64,000 bases of DNA, taken from NCBI RefSeq assembly GCF_001411555.2, contig NC_049907.1, forward strand, positions 10,658,622 to 10,722,621, written 5' to 3'. This document shows, piece after piece, positions 1-11,977 of the stretch (positions within the stretch are counted from its first letter, which is position 1; each line of letters starts with the position of its first letter). Source of the stretch: Juglans regia. Lineage: Eukaryota; Streptophyta; Magnoliopsida; Fagales; Juglandaceae. The notes beneath the pieces are model-generated. The model had not been told where the DNA came from, searched no databases, and saw nothing but the letters and a program-made list of their open reading frames with translations. The translations under genes were made by a program, and so were the position numbers.

Positions 1-2700
1 CAAAATGCTAAGCTTCATGGATGGTTGCTCTGGGTACAACCAGATTCACTTGAACCCGGACGACAAGGAAAAAACTTCTTTCATCATGAAACGGGGTTTG
101 TAATACTATTGGGCCATGTCGTTTGGGCTCAAGTATGCAGGGGCCACTTACCAGCGACTGGTCAATCGCATGTTCAAGAACCAATAGGGTGAAACATGAA
201 TGTTTATGTGGATGACTTGCTCGTCAAAAGCAAAGCACCCAAGTAGCATTTAGCAAACCTGCACAAAGCCTTTGTAGTCCTAAGACAGTACCAGATAAAG
301 CTCAATCCGGCTAAGTGTGCTTTCGGTGTCGATTCGAGGAAGTTCCTGGGCTTCATGATGTTAGAAAGAGGGATAGAAGCCAACCCCAAGAAAGTAAGGG
401 CCATCATAGATATGTCTCCACCCCGGAATATGAACGAAGTGTAGAGACTAGCTGGGCAAGTCGCGGCCTTCAACCTGTTCGTTTCCTAGCCGATTGACAA
501 ATGCTTAACATTCTTCAAAGTGTTACAGAAGGTTCAAACTTGGGATGACAAATGTGACCAAGCATTTGAGAAACTCAAATACTATCTGACCAGCCCATAC
601 GCTCCTCAGCCAAGTCGAGCCTGGAGAAGCTCTGAACGTGTATCTTTCCGTCTCTTGCCACACCGTCTCCTTGGCCTTGGTGAGAGACATGAAGGGGTTT
701 CAAAGACCTGTCTACTACACCAGCTGGGCCTTCTAGGGAGCATAGGCAAGATACCCCCAGATGGATATGTTGGCTTTCACACTTGTGATAAAGGCCCAGC
801 GACTGAGGTTGTACTTCCAAGCTCACCCGATCAAAGTCTGATAGAGGCCCTTCTGAAGAAAGTCATGTAACAGCCAGATGTCTTGGGCCACTTGATGAAC
901 TGGGCAATTGAGCTAAGCGAGTTTGATATTGAATACCTCCCTTGAATAGTAATAAAAGGATAGGTGCTAGCTGACTTCATCTTAGAATTCACCAGCTTCC
1001 CCGAAGAAACCCAAGATGCACATATGGAAAAACCCTGGCAGGTCTTCATCGATGGCTCGTCCTACCGGGCTGGTGGGAGAGTAACGATGCATATCATTAC
1101 GAATAGCAGCAAATAACACCATTACGCGATCAAGCTAGTAGTTAAGACCACCAACAACAAAGCAGAATATGAAGTGTTATTGGCTAAGGCCCACTGGAGT
1201 AGAGGTAAAGGTAGACTCCCAAGTGGTGGTGAACCAAGTTCGCGGAGAGTTTGTGACAAAGAGTGAGAAATTGAAGAAATACCTACAGTCGGTATGGTAA
1301 AAGAGTGACTGCTTCCAACAGTTTTGTATTCAACAGATACTAAAAGGAGAAAACCAAAGGGCCTACAAACTAGACCGGCGGCTTTAAGCAGGAAGACTCC
1401 CCCTACAGAAACAAACAATCATCAGAATGGTGGACATGCCCATCATGGGAGCTGAAGTCTCGAAAGTGAGACCGAGAGCACCAAAATGGGCGTTAGAGGT
1501 GATAAAATATCTTAACACGAACGAACTCCCTGACGAACAATGGGAAGCACGGAAGGTCAAAAATTGGGCTACTCGATTCACTATGGTGGACCGAGTCCTG
1601 TAAAAGCAGGGTTATTCAATACCCATCCTGAGATGTGTCTCACTAGAAGAAGCACAATACATACTGGTCAAGATACATGAAGGGGTGTGAGGGAACCATT
1701 ATGGTGGGAGAGCAATAGCCGAAACAGTGGTACGAACAGGTTATTACTGGTTGTACACCCTCAAAGATGCAGAAGAGTTTGTCAGAAAATGCCAAAAATG
1801 CCAGCAATATGCCCCAATACTGCATTGCCCGCTAGAAGAGCTGATATCGATCATGTCCCCTTGGCCGTCCGCTCAATGGGGGATCGACTTGGTCAAACTC
1901 TTGCCTCCAAGTAAGGGGCACGAGATTTGTAGTAGTCATCGTAGATTACTTCACCAAGTGGGTAGAGGTGGAAGCGTTAGAGACAATTACGATAAACAAC
2001 GTTACCAGGTTACTATGGAAGACTGTGGTATGTAGGTTCGGGATCCTCTGTAGAATAATATCAGACAACGAGCAACAGTTTGACTCAAACCTTTATCGAG
2101 ACTGGTGTAGAGAGTTGGGAATCAAGATCAAATACTTCTCTCCAGGTCACCCATAGGCTAACGAACAAGTTGAAGTGAGCAACAAGACGCTGCTTGGGAT
2201 ATTGAAGAAGAAGCTAACATACAAGAAGGGAAACTAGGTGGAGGAACTACCCGAGGTTCCATGGGTGTACCAGACCACAGTTAGAACACCAATAGGGGAG
2301 ACCCATTTTGCCCTCACTTATGGAAGCAAGGCAGTTGTACCCATGGAAGTAGGAGTGCCGACCTACAGGGTCCAGCATTTTGACCAAAGCTCTAATGATG
2401 AAAAATTATAAGAACAATTGGACCTGCTAGAAGAAAAAGGTAGGAAGCTGAGACAAGGACAACAATCAACAAAAGAAGGGTCGGATACTACTTCAACAAG
2501 AGAGTTCGACCGAGGTCCTTCAGAGTCAACGAATTTGCGCTAAGGCAAAACAGGATGACTACCCAAGAGGAAGGAAAGTTGGGGTCACAATAGGAAGGCC
2601 CATGCATAGTTACGACTAGCGACAGGCCAAGATCCAGCTTCGAGCCTCCCAAGGAAATGAGCTACCACACCCTTGGAACACAGACTACTTGCGAAAATAC
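1..2700 (+). mobile_element. Ty3/gypsy retrotransposon pol remnant (RT, RNase H, integrase)
   Basis: Translation in shifting frames gives a gypsy polyprotein that enters from the left edge. Reverse transcriptase occupies about 1-480, with FMDGCSGYNQI, the MSFGLKYAGATYQRLVN stretch and the catalytic box VYVDDLLVKSK near 200-235, followed by KLNPAKCAFGV and KFLGFM. RNase H-like sequence follows to about 1400. The integrase zinc-binding region is near 1660-1815 (HEGV, NHYGGRAIAETVVRTGYYW, then CQKCQQYAP), with core and C-terminal remnants to about 2560 (WGIDLVKLLPPSKG, ETHFALTYGSKAVVP). In-frame stops and frameshifts are frequent, so the copy is dead. The gag and 5' LTR lie outside the window. 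Gene order RT-RH-IN marks Ty3/gypsy. The downstream antisense ORF and tandem repeats point to the Tat lineage. Confidence 0.9.
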
Positions 2701-2811
2701 TTTAATTAAACGTGTTGGGGAATGTATGTGCAAAAATTTTGAAAAGATTATGAATGAAATTATCTTCCCTCCAAAATTGTGTTTAGCCTTGCAGGATATT
2801 TCGTGAGATCA

Positions 2812-3122
2812 AACCTTGCTAAGAAACGAGAGGCGGGACAAGTCACTAGACTACCCGACCTCCCTCGAGACAAGTACCCAAGCGGGAAAGGTTTAGGACC
2901 GCCTGACCTCTCTCAAACCTCATCGAGAAACGAGAGGCAGGACAAGTCACCAGACTGGCCGGCCTTCCTCGAGATGAGTACCCAGGTGGGAAAACTCCAG
3001 GACGCCCGACCTCACTCAAACCTCGCCAAGAAACGAGAGGTGAGAAGAGTCACCAGACTGCCCGACCTCCCTCGAGATGAGTACCCAGGTGGGAAAGGTC
3101 CAAGACGGCCCAACCTCCCTCT
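2812..3122 (+). repeat. Three tandem units of about 104 bp in the gypsy 3' region
   Basis: Three consecutive copies begin at 2812, 2916 and 3019, and a fourth start is visible at 3123 before similarity ends. Each opens with AACCT and contains AAGAAACGAGAGG (or GAGAAACGAGAGG), a CCTCGAGA block and a GTACCCA block. The array keeps an open frame on the plus strand (2779-3348), but this is a product of the repeat and I see no protein family in it. It lies between integrase and the antisense ORF, a position where Tat elements are known to carry variable tandem repeats. Confidence 0.9.
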
Positions 3123-3316
3123 AACCTCACATATGCCTCATGCTGCCCGACTAACCCGTCCTTCTCAGCCACAAAGCAGAGACAAAAGTCCTAGGCTTTC
3201 TCTAGCTTCACCACCAAGAGGTCCAACGACTTGCGCAAGCTATCCTGCTCCTCCTCTACGAGTTTGGCTTGGAGGAAAAACTGGCCAAACTCCTCGTAGG
3301 ACTAGGCTAGCTCGCT

Positions 3317-6021
3317 CTAAAGGATGGCCATCTCTCGATGTAGCATAGCAATCTTCTCCTTCTTCTTCTCTTTGCTGGCATATGCTTGGGCAAAGGCCAC
3401 ATCGACTTTGTTTTGCTCCTTGTTAGCTTGTCGGACCTCCACGCGGGCCAAGGTGGCAAGGGATTGTAACACCCGAACCTCCTCCTCCAAGTCCCTTCTC
3501 TCTTCCATGATCAAGGTGGCCAGCTGATCGACTCCCTGGCAAAGCAAAAGAATATCAACAAGGCAACAAAAAAAAAAAAAAAAAACTGAAGAAGAGCAAT
3601 AAAAGAAAATTCTTATCAAGGAGAAAAAGACCCTCAGCTTGATGGCCTTCTACCTAATGGCCTCGGCCAGGGCCCGGTCGAAGCCCAAGTTGGTCTGAGG
3701 AGCGCCACTTTCCCCAACCCCCAAATCTTGGCCCCTGCGCCCCAACTTCCATAAGGGCGAAGAAGGGACTTAGGAGGAAGTTCCTATGTCCCAACCAAAC
3801 GACATCCCAATGCCATCAACCTCGGGATCTCTCCTAAAGGCGCTTGTCGATACCAACATGGGCCCACCTTCTGCCTCATGAATGATGGCAAACTCTTCCT
3901 CGGGTGCCTCCAATTCGGCTGTCACCTCAGCCTCATGCATGGGTCTACCTCCTTGCCCACATACTTCCCTAGCCTCAGGGACTTTGGCAAATTCAGGCAG
4001 GGAAGCCCCCTCTTTCCTACTCGGCAATAAGGACTCGCTCGAGTCCCCCCCCCCCGCCGCAGCTAACCGCAACATCCGTAGGAGCGCCCTCCTTGGTCAT
4101 CACCCCAGGCTTCGGCATTGCCATATTCCTAGCTAGAGGGGATGACCATAATCACCCCCTCTTCAACTCGGGGGTCTTCCAACGTCCTTGCAACGACCAA
4201 AGGAGGAGCCACCTCAACAAATCCTACCAAGGCCGCAGTTTTTACAACCTCGACCTTGGGGCACACAAAGATGGGGGACTCCGAGATGGAGACCCTATCC
4301 GAGTCAGGGTACGAGAAGACGACTTCCTCGGTGTTGTCTGAGCACGTTGTCATTTTGGCATCCCCAGCCCCTTCAAAATCCCCTGCACTAGGGGAGGTGA
4401 CAAACTCTAAAGGGACCTCGGGCGGTGGAATGAAAACTTGAGAGTCCCTTAGGGAAGGGTCAAGAAAGGCCACAAAGAAGGCCATCTTTAACCCTTCTTC
4501 CCACGGTTGAGGATTCTTGTTCACCCCACGTTGTTCAGTGGGGTGGGAGCTTGGCACGCTACTGGCGAGGTGGGAGCCCAGGGTGCCATGGAGGCAAAGC
4601 CCGCTCGGCTCGAGAAGCACTGGCACTCATCGAAGGATACAGTTGTTCGTGGACGGGCTCTGCGACTTTTGAGGAGGAAGGGTCGTGGGAAGATTGACCC
4701 ACAAGAGCATGTCTTCGAGGACCAGAGATGCCGCCACTGTCGCCTGACCCCAATGACTCCTCCTCAACCCCAGTGCATGGTTTCTTCCCCTTCCCTCCAA
4801 TGGGGGTTGGGAGGTCTCTTTCGTCCCCAGGAAGACGATTACCTCTCCAGTAGCCCTCTCCCAATGAAGCAAGACCAGTCTAGGGAAGTCAGGAAGCAGT
4901 CTATATTGGCTCTGGTCAGTAAGGCCTCAGAGTTGACGTCATCTGGGTGAGCTCTTTCCCAAGTGTATATTGCTTCTAACCAAGCTTTCTCATGCCCGAT
5001 CAACTCTAGGTTGGTCTCTTTATCGTCCAGTATGATGCCCCAAATGGCACAGACAGGGAACTCCTAGTGGGCTGCCTCCTCGGTAGGAAACTCCCAACCT
5101 TTGCCTATCACAAAGAAAAACTGTTTGAACCAATCCTTGATGCGTGAAAAACAGGGTTCCAGGCGGGTGACCTTGCATCTCGCCCAAGAATGGAAACTGC
5201 ATAAGTTGTCTTTCAGGCACAACACGTTGTGCGTAAATAAGAACTCCCTGGTGGTTAGGTATGGGTAGACTTCACCAAGGGGTCCTAGGACCATGTGTCA
5301 AACTATACAACAGCACAACAAGATCCTCCAAGCATTGGGGTGGAGTTGCGCTAAAGCCAAGCGGAGGATGTCCAAAATCTCACGAACTAGGCAGCAGAAG
5401 GGCAGCCATAGCCCGTTGGTATACACCGAGGGGTATAGGGCCACCTTTGTGGCAAACCCCTTCGAGTCCACGGCCCCTTGGTGGTTCGCCAGGGCCTCGA
5501 GGTTTGTAGTGCCAGTGTTCCAAAGGAATTCCTGAACGACCTCAAGTCTGCGAGAGTGATTGACGAAGCCTAGTGACACCCATCAAAATGTTGGGACTCA
5601 TCGCGAACCTCCGGGGAGATCTGGACCCACGAGGACTCTTGCATATCCCTTTGGATGGGATGAATGAGCACTCCAAGAAGCAAAACTAGAGGTGTTCTTG
5701 AGTGCCATTGATAGGGCTTGGAGGTAGAGGAAGAAGAAGATTGGGAAAAGTTTGAGAAGGGAAACAGACAATGGGCTCAAAGAAGCGTGGAGTGCGCAAG
5801 AAGACTGGAGAAAGAAAGTGAAAAATGAAAGGGGGCTTGAGTTTAAATAGGTGACTGCGACGATAGAGTTGCCCAGACGGAGAAGTGACAAGCGTCATGA
5901 GTGAAAAATCATGAGATTTCCACTGCGCAGGAGAAAGTGGGTCCCTGCCATCAGACACAACCTCCAACTTGGGAAGGAGAATTGTCGCATGTGACAAGTA
6001 GCCTCCCACATTAGACATCAC
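3317..6021 (-). pseudogene. Decayed antisense ORF of the Tat-type gypsy element
   Basis: Read on the minus strand, a chain of open segments runs opposite to pol. The 5' part is near 6021-5600. Next comes a segment at 5579-5298 ending with LRLALAQLHPNAWRIL, then 5294-5020 with LTTREFLFTHNVLCLKDN and IKDWFKQFFFVIGKGWEFP. A low-complexity acidic/proline region follows (4864-3770), then a coiled-coil-like tail (3519-3317: EERRDLEEEVRVLQSLATLA, then KEKKKEKIAML). The LALAQLHPNAWR type of motif is typical of plant proteins annotated as 'putative gypsy type transposon' (Transposase_28). Tat-lineage elements are known to carry an antisense ORF between integrase and the 3' LTR. Stops and frame changes between segments show it is broken. 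Its biochemical role is unknown to me. Confidence 0.7.
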
Positions 6022-6042
6022 GACCTGCCCAAAAGAAGGAAA

Positions 6043-6714
6043 TGATTATAAAATTCTCATTATACGTGTACAATGGGAATTGACGAGGTAACTAGAGATG
6101 ATGCAAATCTTATACTCGGCTGGTCCCGATTGGGAATGGATACTTATATCCCACTCGAGCTGGGCCGAGTCTATGCTGAAGGCCCTCCACACATCAACCC
6201 CCCCTTTGCGCCCCAACCACGGGTTGCGTAAAGGGTAAGGGGCCTAGGGCAAAGAAGAAGCCCAAGGCTAGGGCCTAGGGAGAGGTGGTTCTATGATGAC
6301 AGGGCACTGACATTCCTAACACCGCCCTGCACACGCGTATAATGACAGGGTCACACCATCAAAAGATAAACGCCTACATTGGCAGATGTCACAGTAAGGC
6401 GACATTTCCTTGATAGTGTGCGCGACACGACCCCTTGCCACTAACCGGAGCACACTGGGAGCAGTCGTGCATACCAACCCACCGCGAGTACGTGACCCAT
6501 TTCCCTCTTACATGGGATACAAGGGACCATCTTAACTAGCAGTATAAAAGCCAACCTTCATGCTCTTTGATTTACTAAAATTCTCCTGAAAAATAAAGTA
6601 ACACTAACTTAGGCATCGGAGATTACCCATACATCGAGCCACCACCTTACTTGTGTTGCAAGTAGTCGAGCCCAGTAACTGGTGTGCGAAACATGTAGTC
6701 AACAATGAGTATCA
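6043..6714 (+). repeat. Putative 3' LTR of the Tat-type gypsy element
   Basis: A purine-rich stretch (AAAAGAAGGAAA, 6031-6042) precedes TGATTATAAAA at 6043 and could be the polypurine tract. A TATA box (TATAAAA at 6543) followed by an AATAAA-like site near 6590 fits an LTR promoter and poly(A) region. The sequence then runs to ...GTATCA at 6714, giving TGAT...ATCA ends. The partner LTR lies outside the window, so both ends are inference. Confidence 0.5.
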
Positions 6715-7951
6715 TAGAACTATGCATAACTTGTCCAACAATAATATTATCTATAAGTCACTTCCACACCATCATTAATAATATTACAAACCATAAATTG
6801 TTCGTCACCCAAATCAAAAGATTAGTGGCATTAAAAACATTTATATCTTATCGAAGATAGGCCCTCAAACTATTCCTTAGGTTTCACTTGCTCCTCCTCT
6901 TCATATCTTGCCTTATTACTTACAACTGCATCAAAGTCTACATTTTCGAGGAGCGAAACCTTAGTGGCACTACCATGGTGAGATTTCAAGAAAATCTCAT
7001 TAAGTTATAACCCAGAAAACAACTATAAATGCAAGATGTGGTGATGAATATGAAGTATTGAATTTCAAATAAAATCGAAGAAATGATATACACACCGAGG
7101 CTCCCGTCTCTGAGCAATTAAAGTAAACATAAATCACCATAGTAGTTTTGGAGCACCCAATGCCCAAAGTATCTCATAACATTTTCTAGACCCCAGGTCC
7201 AAACTCATCATGAAAACCATCTACATTGGACCTTAGGTCCATTCAATAACATGAAATCCATATCATCAACCATTTCCATTTATTAACATGCATGCTATGA
7301 TCTCTCCTTTCTCATGGTCGTACGTACACCCTAGCTCTCTTTGCTGCACCGCAAGTAACAACCACGCATACGACTTCGTAACGAGCGACACCTAACTTCA
7401 TGCTTCATACTTGATCACGGAGCCCTCTAGCCTCTATCAGGTAAGAGACCAAGACTTTGACCCAAGAGTATTACCATCTCGGCCGAGCCCATTGTCGCCT
7501 AGCGACAACCCATGTGACATCATTTAATGTCCCGAGTAACCAAAGAAACTCTACCAAGATAATGCTTCATCTCAGCTTGGGGTCGTGATCCACTCATAGA
7601 TCCAAAAAATCCTCTTAAAACAAGAAAGTGAGAAACTTTTTACTAGATAATATCAACTCTTTAACAAGAAAACTAGTAAATCAAATTAAGTATCATGCAT
7701 GCGGAAGAATATTAAAAGAATGGGAAACAAAAACATAATAGATCGTAACCCGACATACCCAAAGTCATTATCTGACATTTCTAGTGTTATCATAGCAAAA
7801 AACCTACATGTATCGTGAACTTTCACCAAATTTTACTGACGATCTAGCGCCTCCCTCTATTCAATGAGGGTTCTGGTGTCTAAAAGCGTGAAATTTTGAG
7901 CATTTCCCTCATACTCAGAGCTTATGCCTTCACTCAAAGTTTAGAGCAAAC

Positions 7952-7989
<38 letters not shown>

Positions 7990-8600
7990 TCTAAGTTCTG
8001 TAGAGATCCCAAAGCGTGAAGATCAAAGAGCTCGACGAGACAATGCTTTTATACCAAGTGTGTAGCCTATCACGAGTCTCAAAGTTCTCAATGTGGGTTG
8101 GCTGATAAATCGGTGTGTCCTCTACTGTCCAGGTGTACGTTTGCTGGAGAGGGTAACTGCAACGGAAAGAACTAGCCCCTGCGTGTCTTAAAATTTCAGC
8201 CAAGGAGACAAGAAGTACAATATGCCTGTTGTGAATATATTAACTCAATTGCATATATTATTTAATTATCATTTTAGTTCTAAATCAATTTGAGGGATGA
8301 TGTGGCTTTATAAGAATAATTTTTTCATGTAATGATAATTAAATAAATGAGCGGATAATGATGCTTCATGAGAGCAATGCATATACTTTGGAAATTACAT
8401 AGTATTAGTCGCAGATCCACAAGAATAATTTTTTCTGAAAAATAAATGAAAAATAATTATTTCTATAGATTAGGACTAAGCGGGTAAAAAAAATGGAACG
8501 AAAAAGAAATGCGACCAGCAGTAGGTAGTCGTAATTTGCAAGAATTGGCGGGAATGATGATTCCTTCAAACGAGACTCCATTTCCAACCAACCCCTCCCC
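6715..8600. other. Unassigned repeat-like DNA, no gene seen
   Basis: No coding exon or recognisable transposon protein is visible. On the minus strand a TATAAAAGC box (8043-8051) is followed by a CT-rich leader, like an LTR promoter. The ORF at 8203-7991 on that strand matches nothing I know. A solo LTR or non-autonomous LTR element on the minus strand is possible but unproven. The last few hundred bases would include the promoter of the cytochrome b561 gene. Confidence 0.4.
7956..7985. repeat. (GA)n microsatellite
   Basis: About 15 GA dinucleotides in a row. Confidence 0.95.
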
Positions 8601-8626
8601 CCACCACCCAACCAATCATCCCCACC

Positions 8627-8793
8627 AACCATACACCTTCAAACCAAGGTATTTAGACCCCTCAACAGCATTCCTTCACAGTCACATTCCGACCCCTCCC
8701 CCCTCTCTCACCAAACCATACATGACCTTCAAACCCAAGGGATATAGACTCCTCAACCGCCTCAACAACATTCCTTCACAATCACATTCCCAC
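8627..8793 (+). repeat. Imperfect direct duplication in the leader of the cytochrome b561 gene
   Basis: Two copies (8627-8693 and 8714-8793) share AACCATACA, ACCTTCAAACC, TAGAC.CCTCAAC, CATTCCTTCACA and TCACATTCC. The second has short extra pieces. They sit 60-220 bp before the start codon in C-rich sequence, probably in the promoter or 5' UTR. Confidence 0.8.
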
Positions 8794-8851
8794 TTCTTGT
8801 TCTTGTAGCTGCTTTGCTCCCAGAATCAACACTTCGCTAATAGTTTTCTGA

Positions 8852-11221
8852 ATGGCAAATTTGAGATCTTGGGTTCCGAATCAACTTGTCGTTGTTGGGT
8901 TTTGTGTTTCGATTCTTGTCTTGGAGCTGAACGTTCCTGCATTAGCAGATCATGAGAGTGGTAACATTGGTGGTGGTGGTGGCCGGGGTGAAGTGCCGGA
9001 GCTTTGTGGGACGGATTTGAGTTTCCTTCCTACGCCATATGGAAACTTATCCCATGTCTTCTGTAAACCTATTTGGAATACTTTTGTCTTGAGGGTAAGT
9101 CCGATGCTCTAATTTAATCATCTTAAGTTAGTGTGATTAGCATACTTTGAGGTCAGATGTAGCAAGTTAATCTGTTTATGATCTTACATATGATGGTTGC
9201 CATTATATTAGTTTGGCGTGAACTTTTTCCTTGCTTGGTTCCTAGCTTTTGCCTTTGTTTCTGTTGCTGAGCGTGTCCTTTGGTAGGGTAAAATACTCAA
9301 ATGTTAGGCTTTGTTGGGGAAAAACATAATCATGTTTCCAAACTTTCACACGTAATAAAAGAAATTAGCTTTTATAGAGGTCATGATTCCGATTGAGATC
9401 CTTTTCAATTTCTTAAAAGAATTGAATGGTCCAATAAACACATAAATTAACACAACATTAAATGTTCATGTGAAGTTCCTTGTCTCGATCAATTCGGTCA
9501 GTAATAAGAAAGGATCTCTATTCACGTGTCCTACTAATAAAAAGTGGCCGCAGTGTCGTATTGGTAGATCCATACTAATGTAATGACATCTTTTGCTGCA
9601 GCACTCCCAGAACGAAGATCATGTAATAAACATTATATTGTCGGCTGTATACACCACTGGTTGGGTGGGATTGGGGTTTTCCAAGGATGGTATGATGGTT
9701 GGTTCCAGTGCCATGGTGGGATGGCTTAACAGAAAAGGTCATGCAAAAATCAAGCAATACTATTTGCAAGGTTCCAAGGAATGGCAAGTCATACCAGACA
9801 AAGGTGAATTGCCACTAACTGGTATTCCTACTTATGTGGGGATTCATGGGGCCATGATTCACTTGGCATACCAGATGAAATTTGAAAATCAACTTGCTCG
9901 GCAACCAATTATATTGGCTTTTGGAAGCGCATCCCCAAAGCACTCCCACCTACCTAAGCATGATGACAAAACAACCATCATGTTTGACTTCTCTCCAGGT
10001 TTTTTCTCACTACTGTCACTTGAGTTCTTTGCATTAGAAAAAATCTATTTACAAGCCTGCTTTTTGGCACACCCAATACACCATTGATGTGGAAACCTTC
10101 CACATCAACCACCATAAAAAGTACTGGTATTTTGACTTTTTTTATAACTGTAATGAGTTTTGTAACGAGTTCCATAGAAAGTGGTGTGTTTATATGTCAG
10201 TTCATAAGAAGCAGAACTCTGATATCAAATTTTTCCTTCTGCTTTTCTGCATGGTAAAATCCTATGTATATAGTCATTACCCTATTCACACCTCAAGTGG
10301 CCCTTTTATCTTGACTTTTTAAGTACCTTTGGATGCAATCAATAACTAGTCTTGATTCTTTCTGCAGTGCAGAACACAGACTGATACTGCTTCTAACTTT
10401 CACAGGTTCTCATGTGGCCGTTGCATCCACTGATTTTGGCCCGATGAAAAAGAACCATGGGATATTGGGTATAATCGGATGGGGTCTGATCCTTCCTATT
10501 GGGGCAATCATCCCAAGATACTTCAAGCATAAGGACCCCTTATGGTACTACCTTCATTCGGTTTTTCAAGTTGTGGGGTTTGTCATCGGGCTTGCTGGCG
10601 TGGTACTCGGACGTCGACTTTATAATATGATAAAAGCTGATTTTCCAACGCATAGAGGCATAGGAATCTTTGTTCTTGTACTCAGTATTCTTCAGGTTCA
10701 ACCTCAACACTATGGTTCAATCTAAGAGTTGTCTAGTATCTATTCTATTTGTTAAAAACTAACACAACGCAAATTTGAACTACTTGAAAGTAATAATTTT
10801 CAATCTCATGATTGTACTCAGTATTCTTCAGGTGCATTTTTCCTTTTTAATATATTGGTAACTTGCATATACACAACTTCTAGACGAACTCGGATATTAA
10901 CTATCAGGATTCTAATGGAGAAATATGATTGATGTTCAGATTCTGGCTTTCTTTCTACGTCCGAATAGGGAGGCCAAGATTCGGAAGTTCTGGAATTGGT
11001 ACCATCATTGGGTTGGAAGACTTGCCCTCTTTTTTGGAGCTTTGAACATTGTGTTGGGAATCCAGATTGGAGGTGCAGGGAACGATTGGAAAATAGGCTA
11101 CGGATTTCTTCTGAGTGTAGTCATCCTCACAGTCATTGTTCTGGAAGTACTGGCGTGGATGAAAAGGTCAGAGAAGGCTACTGACATGGATCAATCCTTC
11201 CAAATGAATCCGGTTGAATAA
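8852..11221 (+). CDS. Cytochrome b561 and DOMON domain-containing protein (4 exons, 403 aa)
   Basis: Exons are 8852-9094, 9602-9998, 10406-10695 and 10940-11221, all GT-AG, joining in frame to 403 codons plus a stop. Residues 1-33 form a hydrophobic signal peptide (MANLRSW... to PALADHES). A DOMON haem/sugar-binding domain spans about 50-213 (AVYTTGWVGLGFSKDGMMVG, ATS-like PIILAFGSASP). The C-terminal b561 core has about five membrane helices and four conserved histidines: H231 (KKNHGILG), H264 (YYLHS), H296 (FPTHRG) and H332/333 (WYHHWVGR). These would ligate two b haems for transmembrane electron transfer, with ascorbate as the usual donor in this family. The arrangement and length match the Arabidopsis At3g61750-type proteins. 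The electron acceptor is unknown for this subgroup. The start is the first ATG with a signal peptide. A GT-AG pair in the 3' UTR (about 11249-11340) may be an untranslated intron. Confidence 0.93.
10676..10833 (+). repeat. Duplicated exon-3 end with its 5' splice site inside intron 3
   Basis: The last 20 bases of exon 3 plus the donor GT (10676-10697) recur exactly at 10812-10833, in the intron. Both copies end CTTCAG|GT. Using the second donor would add 138 nt (46 codons in phase), but the frame from the first copy hits TAA at 10723, so the upstream donor must be used for a full-length protein. Confidence 0.9.
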
Positions 11222-11700
11222 GTTACACTCAATAACTTGGTCTAAAAGGTATGATTTTCTCTTCACAAAAATGTTCATTTGATTATTTTATTTATGAAGG
11301 TATTCATTCTGAACTTTCATGACCACTTTACTGAAACAGGTTGATCATTGATGCTAGATGTTGCATTTCTGACAAAGGGGTCTGAAATTATATATGCTTG
11401 TGTTGAATTCTGATCTTGAAAATGGGCAAGCTGGTTGAATCTCACTCTGGTTCAATTTCCACTGCAACCTGTTCGAACTTGGGTTTTGATCCTATCTCGA
11501 TTTCTTATTCTTTGCCAAATTGGACAATACCAATCAATCTCAGCTTCCCTTTCAAGCTAACTAACAAGAGTGATGAACTTCCCCTTTTTGATGTGGTCAT
11601 TGTTTTCTTGATGTCAACAGATGTTGTTCTTGATTTTGATATTTTGAGGATTTTTGCTCTTTTTCTGTACAAAGTCTGTATATAGAATGTAATGAGCAAG
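11222..11700 (+). other. Probable 3' UTR of the cytochrome b561 gene
   Basis: T-rich sequence follows the stop codon. A consensus pair AAAAG|GTATGA (near 11248) and AACAG|GTTGAT (near 11341) could remove one untranslated intron. The open frame at 11416-11685 has no family signature. No firm poly(A) site can be fixed by eye. Confidence 0.45.
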
Positions 11701-11977
11701 CGAGAATATTGTTTTTACGAAAAAACACTGATTCCGAGTGGAAGAGTCATAAATCATACATGTAGTAGCCATTGAGTGCTGTTCCCCCACAAGCTGTCTA
11801 ATTTTTATTTTTATTTTTATTTTTTGCTTTTAAATTGGGGACGAGGGATTGTGGGTGATTGGATAGTCAAGGTTGATGGGAGGACAGTCTTCAAAATGGT
11901 TCCAGAAATATATACTGCACGGAGACTAACTCGTGAACAGTTACAAAAATTATATTCACCATGAGTTTCATGAGGTT

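Noticed and set aside
2779..3348. 189-codon plus-strand ORF
   Set aside because: It reads through the 104-bp tandem repeats; no protein family, and the element is otherwise dead.
11776..11964. Short ORF ending in PEIYTARRLTREQLQKLYSP
   Set aside because: The tail looks protein-like, but there is no start context, partner exon or family I can name; at most a gene scrap.
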